From contig OX422183.1 in NCBI GenBank assembly GCA_949130485.1, forward strand, positions 17,807,632 to 17,871,631: DNA of 64,000 nt, in the 5' to 3' direction. Both the position numbers and the translations under genes were made by a program. Source of the DNA: Agelas oroides. Lineage: Eukaryota > Porifera > Demospongiae > Agelasida > Agelasidae. Positions 55,313-64,000 of this stretch are shown here, piece after piece; the first letter of the stretch is position 1, and the number at the start of each line of letters is the position of its first letter. The notes beneath the pieces were generated by a model that worked only from the letters and a program-made list of their open reading frames with translations, was not told the DNA's origin and did not search any database.

Positions 55313-56640
55313 CCATGCAAAGTGACAATGTTATGCTTAAACTAAACAACAAGTTTACATGAATCCTTCCTTTAGGAACAGTTTGCTAAAATTGCACAGC
55401 ATTCAAACAGAACTACAGTCCACGATACTCATTCAACTAATCAATCAGCTGTATATATAAGCAAGTCAAGGAGCTGAAGACACATGATGGTGAGCATCTA
55501 ACCACCACACAAAGGTATTTTAGTACAAGCTGACCACTATGTATGCACCTTCACCTCTTTGAATTGCTAATACCGTATAACGTACCGGAAATATTGCCCC
55601 AAACTGACTGTAAAAAAACATTGGCGGAAACTAAATTTGGCAGTGGCGCTTCAGTTCCGTTTATCAAGAAGCGTTGTCGTTTCTCGCTTGAGGTACTTGA
55701 ACAAAGCCATAAGTTTGAAAATTTACAAGAAATAAAAGTGGTAGCATGCTAGCATTGAGCTAGCTACATGTACAGCTGGTGCTGGACAGGGCCAAGAGCG
55801 CTACTGCATGCATTACGTCATTACACGTTGCATGCAAAATAATTTTAATTCGGCGGTTTCAATCCCGACTGCTATAGCCGCCAAATTTAATTCCCCATCA
55901 AATTTTCCTGCTATAAAGTATTCAATACAGAAAATTTACTACCAAAAATGGCTGGAGTTGCCATAAGCCCACTGTGCAGGACACAAGGTCCACTTCAGTT
56001 GAAATGTTAACATTCAAGCTCATAAACCTAAATACCTATCGGAGGTGGAACAAGTGTTTCGCTCAATACCACAGCTCATCGGCTGCACTGGGGTTCACAG
56101 CAACTATCATAACTTTACCTGCAATTCTCTCATTACTCCACAGAAAGCTGCAGTCTGAATAGAGCCTGAACACCTGAACTGTGGCCTCAATCTCACCTCT
56201 ACTATCAAGTATATGCATATATGCAAGAGGAAGGCCTGGGAAAGCTCATCATGTGCAGTGATGTCAGTAGCGTTGAAGTCTGCATACACCTGAACTGCAT
56301 GAGGAACCACTGAAATGAAAGGCAATAGAGATCCACATGACATTGTGCTATGAAACTCATCATTATAGTGCTTGTAACAACTATGATGTAATGAGTAACT
56401 TATAACATAACTGTTTACAACGGAAATGTGAGTTTTGGTGACTTTAGCATCATGTGTTTTGCACTTTGGTGGCAGTGATTTCTACCCAGCTAGTGCATGA
56501 GTGTGCAAACGGGGCTGAGCAATCACTGGTAGCTAAATGAATTTGTGGTATTGAATACTTTATAGCCGGAAAATTTGACGAGGAATTAAATCCCTGGACA
56601 GGCAGCTGAAATGTCAGGATGAATATAGAGAAGCAGGAGA
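55313..56640. mobile_element. Inverted-repeat element (arms 55,887-55,928 and 56,549-56,590) and flanks
   Basis: AATTTTCCTGCTATAAAGTA on the left is inverted as TACTTTATAGCCGGAAAATT on the right, followed by TTCAATAC/GTATTGAA. The interior of about 620 bp shows no recognised gene. The open frame at 55,543-55,752 is unrecognised. Confidence 0.55.
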
Positions 56641-58029
56641 GATGACAAATTAGGTAAGGTCAAGGCAACTGAAACAAAGCAGGACTGTTTTGGGATGACA
56701 CCTCAGAGTGCATGCAGTTGTGTGGAGGCATATATGGGAGAAGATTGGTGGACTGCTGGTGTCTTGATCTTCCCACTTTGAGTACGATGGGACTAGTTTT
56801 ATACCCAGACCTCCAAGCACAAGACTATAGACCTCTCTTACTAGAATACAACAATAAGTGTTGGGTAGTAAGTGCTCTGCTGAGCACCTCAAGTTTGCAT
56901 GGCAAGTTAGGTACTCCATGGGGTACAATGCAAATTGTTGTAACATGAAGTTGAATCCCTCCCTTCCTTCTCCCTCCCCAAAACGTCACATCTAGCCATC
57001 ACTTTCAATTGTTCTAGTGTATGACACTATCCAGAGAACATCTACTTTATGCGAGGTACAGGCAAACTTTCTACCTTTCAGAACTTGTAGCTGTGGAAAT
57101 CTTGGTGTTTGTGGAGGATGTATGCATGTACTGAAGGGGGAGGGGGGGTTCTACATGCATACAGAAATAAGTATTTTCCAGGAAGCTTGGGCAACAACAT
57201 GCAAAACACTTTAATATGTAACGAGGTACATGAATATGCACAGGTGTGCCTCAAGCACACTCTTGCACAGGTGGTAGAGTTAGAAACGAGCCTCATTCCT
57301 AGTCCTCCACCACAGCTATTGTCACTTGCAGTGCAAGTAGTGCTGTTCATCCTGCAAGCAATGACAGCTGTGATGGTGGACAGGGAACAAGGCTAGGTAG
57401 AAGCCATGCGTATCTACTACTATATGTAGGAGTTTGCAGGCAATCACTGGACCAACTACAAATACGTACACAAAAGGGTTTTAGCAGTTACACGATTCTA
57501 CGTTATAAGTAGTTTATAGTTTTTGCACATCATTATAAGGCATTGATGACTATACACGATTGTGACATTTTATTACACATGCTGTCTGTACTACATGTAG
57601 CCCTGAGCAACACAAAATGAAAATGCTGTCTTAATGTAAATACAATAGGAAGTCACTTATCCGAACTTCAGTTATCCGAATCTTCACTTATCCAAACTTC
57701 AGTTATCCGAATCTTCACTTATCTGAACCACCAAAATTCGCATATATTTTGTTGTCCATTAAATGGAAAGTGTTCTGCTTTGTATACAAGTAGTTATCTG
57801 AACATCTAAGGTCCCAGCAGGTTCGGATAAGTGACTTCCTACTGTAAGTACTCCTGCTGGCCTACTCAAGTGTCTAGAGAGTCCCTACAGTATTTCTAGG
57901 AAGCTAGTATTGCTAGCCAGACACAACCAGAAAACAGTACAGATTGCGTTCAGCAACACTGTAATACACAACTCAAGTGATTCATGCTGGAGATGTTGGT
58001 TGGGTCCCAATAATTTTTTTTAATTCCAG
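56641..58029. mobile_element. Repeat-derived DNA with Tigger-like MITE (57,646-57,841)
   Basis: TAGGAAGTCACTTATCCGAA and its inverted copy bound 196 bp with repeated ACTTCAGTTATCCGAATCTT inside, typical of pogo/Tigger-like MITEs. 57,286-57,396 is another palindromic GAGCCTCATTCCTAG-type copy. No gene is recognised. Confidence 0.65.
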
Positions 58030-58178
58030 ACATTGAGTCAGAGGTAAACTATTTTGTAGTAGAGACATCGAACACACATGTAGAGATCACTGAATTCTCC
58101 AACAACAGTCAGCTTACAAGCTTTGTAGCTACATTACAGAATGACACTGCTCTGAAGTGTGTTATTCCTCTGGGTTGA
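58030..58178 (+). pseudogene. Possible Ig-exon relic
   Basis: After a TTCCAG acceptor the frame entered in phase 1 reads DIESEVNYFVVETSNTHVEI, then NSQLTSFVATLQNDTALKCV and a TGA at 58,176. The LTSFVATLQND...LKC part resembles the E-F strands of the cluster's Ig exons (FTSTLQVT...TVMC), but no first half or donor is present. It could be a decayed exon of the receptor family or chance. Confidence 0.3.
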
Positions 58179-58379
58179 GAGCTTGACACATGACTTCACA
58201 GCCAAGAGCACATAAGATAAAGGAGGGAGAGAAGAACGTATCCACCTGTAACTCTCAATAGTTACAATACGTGTTTTATGACCTGTCCTTATGGATTTGT
58301 AAAGTAAGTGTAAGTGTTGATGGACGCCCTATTTCTATGGCACAATGCCTAGTCTCATTCCAAGACCCTCAATTATAGC

Positions 58380-58775
58380 CCCAGCAAGTAGTCTTGTGCC
58401 CAGACTATTTTTGGCCGAGCGGAAAAATAGTCTGGAAACTGCCTATACAGTTTTGGTTCCAAATCACTGTGACGTCACGTCAACTGGATTGTGAATTCAA
58501 AAACACTCTAGTAAACAACAAGCTCCAAGACAGCCTACTCATGCTCCTTTCGAAAGAAACAATAGCCTAATCTATACGCGGCAACTAGGGTTGCCCGGTC
58601 ATTGTCCATTTCGGTAGTAGATCGTTGGCACACAAAATATTCGATGATGTCAAGCGTTAAATTAGAAAAAAACAATGCGCCAGCATTCTGGCGCACTTGA
58701 ACGAAAATGGAATAGGCAGTTGACCAGACCCATTTTTCCGGTGGGTGCGAAAAATGCAGTCTGGGAACAAGACTA
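58380..58775. mobile_element. Repeat element shared with gene C intron 1 and gene A intron
   Basis: Sequence around AACTGGATTGTGAATTCAAA and GCGCCAGCATTCTGGCGCAC is shared with 30,330-30,640 and 3,655-3,770. The ends AGTCTTGTGCCCAGACT and AGTCTGGGAACAAGACTAG are inverted. It is MITE-like and the internal frame is short. Confidence 0.6.
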
Positions 58776-59389
58776 GGTTGCATGTACCATAATCATGCAA
58801 TGATGCATATGGAAGGTCTGGAAACGAGAATGCACAATGGCTGAATGCACATGTAAAGCACACTTTGAAATGCTTCTGGACTACCAACATTCTATTTTTG
58901 GTGCACATTTTGCTGGTTTCAAAAAAAAATCGAATTTACATGCTCTTTCCCCCTCCTTTTTTCTCATGTGCTCTTGTTCCCAGAATATGACTTCCTCCCT
59001 TCTAGAAATGTTCTTACATGTACAAGTGTCTTACCTCAGTTAGACTTGTAGCAGTGGACGTGGCTCGCCGCGTGCAACTTGCTGTGGCCTGACACGTTCC
59101 CTTATAACGGACATGCAGCTGCACTGAATGGCTTCCTAGCAACGGTGCTTGCAGGTGTGCTTCAAAAAGAGTGCACACCGCCGCTGCTGTCATGACTGTG
59201 TATAGATGTTAGAGAAGGAACCAGAAGAGACAGAGGGATAAGGCTGAATTATCCGTAGCGTCCGACTTCGGATTTATAACCTGTGGCTACTCCACGGCTA
59301 CGCCAAATACATGTATGCAGCAAGGAAATCTGTTATTGTGATAAAGAACCAAGACAAGATTAGTGAGTGAAGAGAAAAATATGCAAACG
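58776..59389. other. Unassigned stretch
   Basis: About 600 bases downstream of the DUF7869-like gene's stop. No gene or clear repeat is seen. Confidence 0.5.
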
Positions 59390-59725
59390 TTAGTAATCTT
59401 GAAGACTTTCTTTTAAGGTCTTCTTGATTTTACTCCCTAGCCTACCAGTTTCTGTTAACTTAAATCCAAATGCCAGAATTGACTGTGCAGCCACCTCAGC
59501 AGGCTCATGTCTCTTGTCAGGTCTCCAAGGTGTTGTGTAACTGCCACGGTACCACTCAATTGTTGCTGTATTTGTGACAGTGTTGTACTGGAGGCATTTT
59601 CTAACCCACGGCTGACCAGTGTATTGGTCCCTTGCTGGAAGCACTGCAACAAGGTCACCTACTACAGGTGATTCACCTCCTTGGGCAGCTGTTTTCTTTT
59701 GCCTCTTCAGCTTTCCAGTGTAAAC
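59390..59725 (-). CDS. DUF7869-like gene, last exon
   Basis: A 336-bp phase-0 exon after TATAG: VYTGKLKRQKKTAAQ, then SPVVGDLVAVLP, PWVRKCLQYNTVTNTATIEW, YRGSYTTPWRP, ending KESLQDY-stop. The GDLVAVLP...W...VEWY pattern suggests a small chromatin-reader-like or SH3-like beta domain (inference). It encodes 111 residues and the stop. Confidence 0.7.
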   Translation of the reverse strand, partial: VYTGKLKRQKKTAAQGGESPVVGDLVAVLPARDQYTGQPWVRKCLQYNTVTNTATIEWYRGSYTTPWRPDKRHEPAEVAAQSILAFGFKLTETGRLGSKIKKTLKESLQDY

Positions 59726-59811
59726 CTATAGGCATTTGCAAATGCACAAAATGTGTCAGTAAAAGCAATGCTTGATGACCAATCTTGTTTCCTGTCCATC
59801 GTCTGAATGTT

Positions 59812-60214
59812 ATAGACCTTATGCAATACCTCACGTAATTAAACGTGAAACGGACAGTGGACGGAATCCGGATACTACGCCGCCATTTTGAGTGGCAAGG
59901 AAGACCGCGGTCTATGGAGCTTAAGTACGGCGAAGCACTTTGCGAGCTCGCTGCATCAACGAGGCATGCAGGTAAGCTTATTCGCTTCAGTGAGCGTTAG
60001 GTCCTGTTGAGGCCTTGTACATTCTCGGTGTTAATGTAAAATCACTTCCTGCGCTGGTGAGAAAAGAGCTCGCAAACTGCTTTGCTGTACTTAAGCTCCA
60101 TAGACCGCGGTCATTTTTGCCACTCAAAATGGCGGCGTAGTATCCGGATTTCCGTCCACTATCCGTTTCACGTTTGTTTACGTGAGATGATGACGTCAAA
60201 TGCATAAGGTCTAT
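59812..60214. mobile_element. MITE inside the DUF7869-like gene intron
   Basis: ATAGACCTTATGCA and TGCATAAGGTCTAT form the ends. Longer inner arms pair around GTCCACTATCCGTTTCACG, GGATACTACGCCGCCATTTT and CTATGGAGCTTAAGTACGG. A long open frame runs from the exon into it but bypasses a consensus donor. Confidence 0.85.
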
Positions 60215-60265
60215 CCCTAAATTCTGTAGTAATTCGTATGTATATTGTAGTTTCATACTTCTTAC

Positions 60266-60910
60266 CTCATGCTGTTCACTCTCTTTTTGTAGGAGCCTTG
60301 CAATGGCTGGATCGTGCACTTGAGCACTTTCAGAGTTACTCATACTGGCTGAGCGTGATGGACTTGTTGCACTGCTCCATTGAAGTATTGGCAGGTGGAT
60401 AGATTCACAACTCGCTTCTTGGTGTGACAGTCTGTCCACTAATGCTTCCCATTCAGAGCACTGAGCTGGAGAAATGTACTCTGATTGGTGTTTGATGTCT
60501 TTCATCAGTTTCTCCAATCCCAATTCCTCTGCTTTAGGAGGCACTAGGCTACACAAAGTGGGACAGCCTGCTTGGAGTACCTTGATGTTTCCTGAAACTG
60601 GCAGCCACTCTTTCTCGGTTGACCAATTCTTGTATTTCAACTCGACCTCTTCACCAACCAGCCTAAACCGAAAATGATGAGGTCCAGTATGCCCATGGAT
60701 GTCCTCCAGGTATGGCTGAAACAAATCTTTGATGTTGTATGTTTCCTTGATCTCATGTACTTTGGGAGTTGGAGTGTAGCTTGCTTCAATTGCTGTAACT
60801 AGCTCTTGTGGAGTAACTGCATCATGTTTCTCCAAATATAGCGAGAAGCGTGAAAACATTTGGTCAACATCCTCATGTGTGTGTCCGACAGGCAAAAAGG
60901 ATAGTTTGAT
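60266..60910 (-). CDS. DUF7869-like gene exon with GHTHEDVDQ motif
   Basis: A 645-bp phase-0 exon. It starts IKLSFLPVGHTHEDVDQMFS right after a GGCAG acceptor and ends EQHE before GTAAGAAG. The start ATG-like codon inside it is not used: the reading frame continues upstream by splicing. The second half (EYISPAQCSEWEALVDRL, LLQKESEQHE) is charged and looks helical. Confidence 0.78.
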
Positions 60911-61139
60911 CTGCCAAATTTTGTAGAGAGATAGATCAATTTTGCAGTAATGGAAGTAGGTAACATGCTTGAAACATTTATGTACTCTTGTTGAAATTTT
61001 TCACTGTGCATATGTGTATTCTCTCTTTTTCAGTTGAAAAAAGGGCCTCGATCACGTTGGGTTTGCGAATCACATACATCCCTCAAACAAGTTTTGGTTA
61101 GTTGTATATAAATATTTGATATTCTACCTACATGAGGAG

Positions 61140-61762
61140 ATATACTCCGCTAGATTGCTTACCCTCAGCTGCACCTCAGGTAAACCATCTAGCGGAGTAT
61201 GTCTGTGTGTTTATACTCTGAGTATAGGCAGTATCTCCATATTGAGACAGTAAGCTGTCACTCAATTTTGTGTAAATTATTCTGGTACAACATGTAAACT
61301 ATTCTGGTACAATATGTAAACTATTCTGGTACAATATGTAAACTATTCTGTTACAATATGTAAATTTCGTGCAAACTACACAATTTTTACATAATAGGAG
61401 TATAGGACTCCTTATACTCCGCTGTTTGTCCAATGAAATATATGTAGAAAGTGATGTAATGGTATAATGCTGGTTATAGTGTGTATGATATATAGTTTCT
61501 ACACTATAAAATTAATATGTTAGACACCTCAAGCAATGGGAATCTGCATGATTTTTGACCTCTTAGTAGTACTAGTACTTCACTTAACACTACTTATAAA
61601 AATTTGGAGGATATATTGTAGCCTCATTCCCAGTCCTCCACCACAGGTATCGTCGCTTGCAGTACGAATAACGCGTTATTCGTACTGCAAGTGACGATAA
61701 CGCGTTATTCGTACTGCAAGCGACGGTAGCTGTGGTGGATGGAGGACTGGGAACGAGGCTAG
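61140..61762. repeat. Intron repeats: 22-bp tandem array and palindromic MITE
   Basis: CTATTCTGGTACAATATGTAAA repeats about four times in 61,275-61,367. 61,619-61,762 is a TAGCCTCATTCCCAG palindromic copy whose centre TTGCAGTACGAATAACGCGT is itself repeated and inverted. ATACTCCGCTAGAT and ATCTAGCGGAGTAT (61,142-61,200) also pair. Confidence 0.75.
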
Positions 61763-61785
61763 ATATATTGAATTGAGCTAATTAC

Positions 61786-62058
61786 CTTTCTGAACACCTT
61801 GTGTTTTACCAGATAGCTGAGCAGTGCCAGTATAAACTTGTTTTTGTTTTGTCCACTGCAGTTATCCATTTGGACGTAGAGAACTGGTGGCATGTGACCC
61901 TTTTCCTTTGCGATGTTTTCAAGGCACTTCATGAGGACTGTAGCCGTCAGGTTAGAGTCCTCGGGAAACTGACCATAACCCATGTAAACATATGCTCCAT
62001 GGCCATGTGTCAGTGCACCGACAATGTGCACTTTCAGCTGTTGCTTGTTGCTTGTGGC
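61786..62058 (-). CDS. DUF7869-like gene exon with QMDN motif
   Basis: A 273-bp phase-0 exon. It reads ATSNKQQLKVHIVGALTHGH, then GYGQFPEDSNLTATVLMKCL, VLYVQMDNCSGQNKNKFILA and LVKHKVFRK before GTAATT. The QMDN Asp is a likely metal-binding/catalytic position by analogy with RNase H-like folds. The next exon continues FRK|IKLSFLPVGH without interruption. Confidence 0.78.
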
Positions 62059-62164
62059 CTAAAGGAAAACAGAATTTGTATAGATAATAGCAGAGTTTAC
62101 CGTGCTATTTGGGATTAATAACATGAGTAATGCCCTAAATAACATGAGGCAAAGTTGAGTGCTA

Positions 62165-62790
62165 TTAAGGGTGGTCGGAACTAACAACCGTGCGGATCAA
62201 AAAGTAAGCAAAAAGCTGTTGTCATAAAACAACCTGGGCAAATACCCTAAGCCACTTACTGGAAGACTCTGGTGCGCCTGCACAAGAGGTGGTTCTTTCT
62301 CAAAGAGCGGCTAAGTGCGGTTTACATAACTTTGTAAAAATCTGGCCTGTGTTTACCGGAATTGGACTTTAGTTTGCTTTGCAACATCCTGGGGGTGTGG
62401 ACTTGACCCTAACTGAACTTTTTTCATGAAATACGTGCTGAAAAGCCGGGCATTATACACCTGCAAGCTCGTGAAAAGTGCGAAGTGCATGCTTCTGTTT
62501 GTCTTACGATGAAAAGTGTTCTGTAATTGAATTCTTCTCGTAATAACAGCTCCGTAGACAATGTTTTAAGTTAGTAAGTTACTCTGTTCAAAAATTTTAT
62601 CAACAAATAGGTCTGGACATTGGCCCCTCTACTGGACAAGGCAGACTCATAAACATGTATGTGTGTTTAGTAGTCCGCACGGAAGCCAAGTTGCAACAGG
62701 CTGTGCGTTTACAAGCCTTTTTATTGTCGAGATACAACCCCCTAGCAACCGGCCACGCATGCACCTCCAATTAGTTCTGACCACCCTTAA
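62165..62790. mobile_element. MITE with TTAAGGGTGGTCGGAACTAA ends
   Basis: The left end TTAAGGGTGGTCGGAACTAA pairs with the right end TTAGTTCTGACCACCCTTAA. It is 626 bp, CpG-rich and non-coding. It lies in the 1.7-kb intron between the two upstream DUF7869-like exons. Confidence 0.82.
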
Positions 62791-63054
62791 TCCCAAATAC
62801 AAGTACCACAGTGATCTGTGCTGCTATTAATATAAACTATATTTGTGTACTAATTCACAGATAAACAATATCAGCATGCACATTTGCCGATCAATGTCAC
62901 TGATTGATTTACTGTGCTATTTCATAGAAATACTCTATGGACACTAAATGTGTGATTCTACTAGCTATACTATTTTTTGGAAATGCCATGATTATTTACA
63001 CATACTCATGCTTGAGTATAGAAATGGTTGCCAGTACACTCTTTCCACTGACTT

Positions 63055-63708
63055 CAGTGGTGGATCTAGAAATTTAGAAAGGGGGGTTCAGTCACTGGCG
63101 CGCCGGAAATTTTTGGGTTGCCACGCCCACTTTCGGTCACGTGAACGCAATAAAATAAAATATAGCTGGAAGGCCGAACCGAGGGGTCCGTCACAAAAGA
63201 AATCTCGTACACTGTCCGACAGTGTTGTTTTAGTTAACCTTTAATTGACTAAATACATTAATTTTTAGTATGGCCTTTTTAAAATTTAGTTAACCAAAAC
63301 TACAACTAACTAAAATTTTTTGCTAAGCTGGGAACTATAACTAAAATATCCAAGAACATACAAGAAGAAACCTGTCGGCAGAAATCCAAACTGAAATCCA
63401 GAAATCCAAACTGAAATCCAGAAATCCACTCTGAAATCCGAAATCCACGTGAAATTCGAAATCTCATACGCCGAGGCGCGCCGTGTAGGACCCCTCGGGC
63501 CGAACTGAATATCTCGAAGCAACTCTAGGCCTAGTCAAACGTCTGGAGATCAGTAAGGAACTGATACGTGAGTGTGTAACTGTGCCTGGTTAATTGTTGC
63601 TGCATAATCATTTGATGGACTCGTGCAGTTACGTACGCAAAATACATTACTAGCCGCCAAAGGGGGGTGCATTTGCACCCCATTTACCCCCCCTAAATCC
63701 GCCACTGG
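63055..63708. mobile_element. hAT-like element with CAGTGG(T/C)GGATCTA ends, containing other repeats
   Basis: It begins CAGTGGTGGATCTAGAAATT and ends CTAAATCCGCCACTG, the same end type as the MITE at 25,683-25,978. The flanks share GACTTC imperfectly. A TTTTAGTTAAC-type repeat (63,219-63,330) and GAAATCCAGAAATCCA repeats (63,380-63,460) lie inside. Confidence 0.6.
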
Positions 63709-63748
63709 ACTTCTATAGAACAACAGAATGCAGTTGGATACTTGGTAC

Positions 63749-63878
63749 CTTTGATTGGCTGATGAAATGTGGAATGCATGTTTTTTGTTGGTCCATCCCA
63801 TCAACTATTATTGTGATGTAACCATCGGGGTTGTGGCGTGACTTGACACAATGGCTATAGTATTTCTCCCTCTCGAGT
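63749..63878 (-). CDS. DUF7869-like gene exon with DGMDQ motif
   Basis: A 130-bp exon, acceptor CTAACAG (phase 2) and donor AAG|GTACCAAG (phase 0). Its 43 full codons include LEREKYYSHCV, PDGYITIIVDGMDQQKT and CIPHFISQSK. The DGMDQ aspartates precede the QMDN and GHTHEDVDQ motifs as expected for this family. It has no ATG. Upstream exons must lie beyond 64,000. Confidence 0.75.
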
Positions 63879-64000
63879 CTGTTAGGAAAGGAGTGTCATA
63901 ATGAGGAAAATTAACCAGTGTGTTGCCTGTAGTTAGCAGGGTTGTACATAACCACACCATTACCACTATCAAGAGCACATAAGAAGTTAAGAACGGGCAG
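63879..64000. other. Right window edge, intron of the DUF7869-like gene
   Basis: 122 bases with no exon visible. Confidence 0.5.

Larger units (their letters stand above)
59390..63878 (-). other. DUF7869-like gene locus, 5' part beyond the window
   Basis: Four minus-strand exons (63,749-63,878; 61,786-62,058; 60,266-60,910; 59,390-59,725) join in frame with GT-AG introns and end at a stop, giving about 460 residues of the C-terminal part. Acidic motifs occur in order: VDGMDQQKT, VQMDNCSGQNKNK and LPVGHTHEDVDQMFSRFS. Their spacing recalls an RNase H-like/DDE arrangement. I recall this combination from uncharacterised proteins annotated DUF7869 in corals and sponges. Whether it is a host gene or part of a transposon is open. 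Two introns hold MITEs. Confidence 0.72.

Noticed and set aside
59987-60265. C-terminal extension of the long minus-strand open frame after the GHTHEDVDQ exon
   Set aside because: This part runs through a consensus donor (GAG|GTAAGA) into a MITE. The spliced path to 59,390-59,725 gives a family-like C terminus.

Overview
This is eukaryotic, almost certainly invertebrate, genomic DNA. Coding sequence is split into short exons with GT-AG introns of about 0.1 to 6 kb. CpG is scarce outside a few inserted elements, and microsatellites, palindromic MITEs and tRNA-derived repeats fill the non-coding space. Ig, fibronectin III and CCP (sushi) exons joined to a single-pass membrane anchor, plus a DUF7869-like gene, suggest an early-branching marine animal. 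My best guess is a demosponge; this is inference and cannot be proved from the window.

The core is a tandem cluster of four paralogous plus-strand genes, here called A to D, encoding modular type I membrane receptors. Gene C (28,193-42,965) is complete as far as can be seen: signal peptide, two Ig-like domains, one FN3 domain, six CCP domains, then a transmembrane segment and a short cytoplasmic tail, 804 residues in 11 exons. Every internal junction is phase 1. Gene A (FN3 exon at 696 to stop at 8,445) has FN3, six CCPs and TM/tail. It keeps a copy of gene C's 5' flank but has no signal-peptide or Ig exon. Gene B (14,284-22,184) has one Ig of a different type, FN3, five CCPs and TM/tail; its first exon was not found. 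Gene D (47,974-51,144) has Ig, FN3 and two CCPs, then stops where a repeat-rich block begins at an AT microsatellite. Six CCPs follow the pattern a-b-a-c-a-d in A and C; B lacks the third a.

All three tails carry three tyrosines in ITIM-like settings ([ILVS]xYxx[ILV]): one VVYEEV and two repeats of the VAYGPV type. Variable Ig outer ends, a conserved stalk and inhibitory-type tyrosine motifs in a tandem array are what one would expect of a recognition or immune-receptor family. This is the main finding of the window.

The gaps hold mobile and repetitive DNA: a hAT-type MITE with an 8-bp target duplication (25,683-25,978), other MITEs, a foldback element built of GCGCAATC palindromes (53,227-54,164), a 25-bp palindromic satellite (54,805-55,312), an array of short hairpins (19,243-19,567), an exact 128-bp inverted repeat, tRNA-derived SINE-like copies and long TG/CA runs.

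At the right end (59,390-63,878, minus strand) four exons encode the C-terminal part of a DUF7869-like protein with DGMDQ, QMDN and GHTHEDVDQ motifs, running off the window. Its 5' exons lie beyond 64,000.
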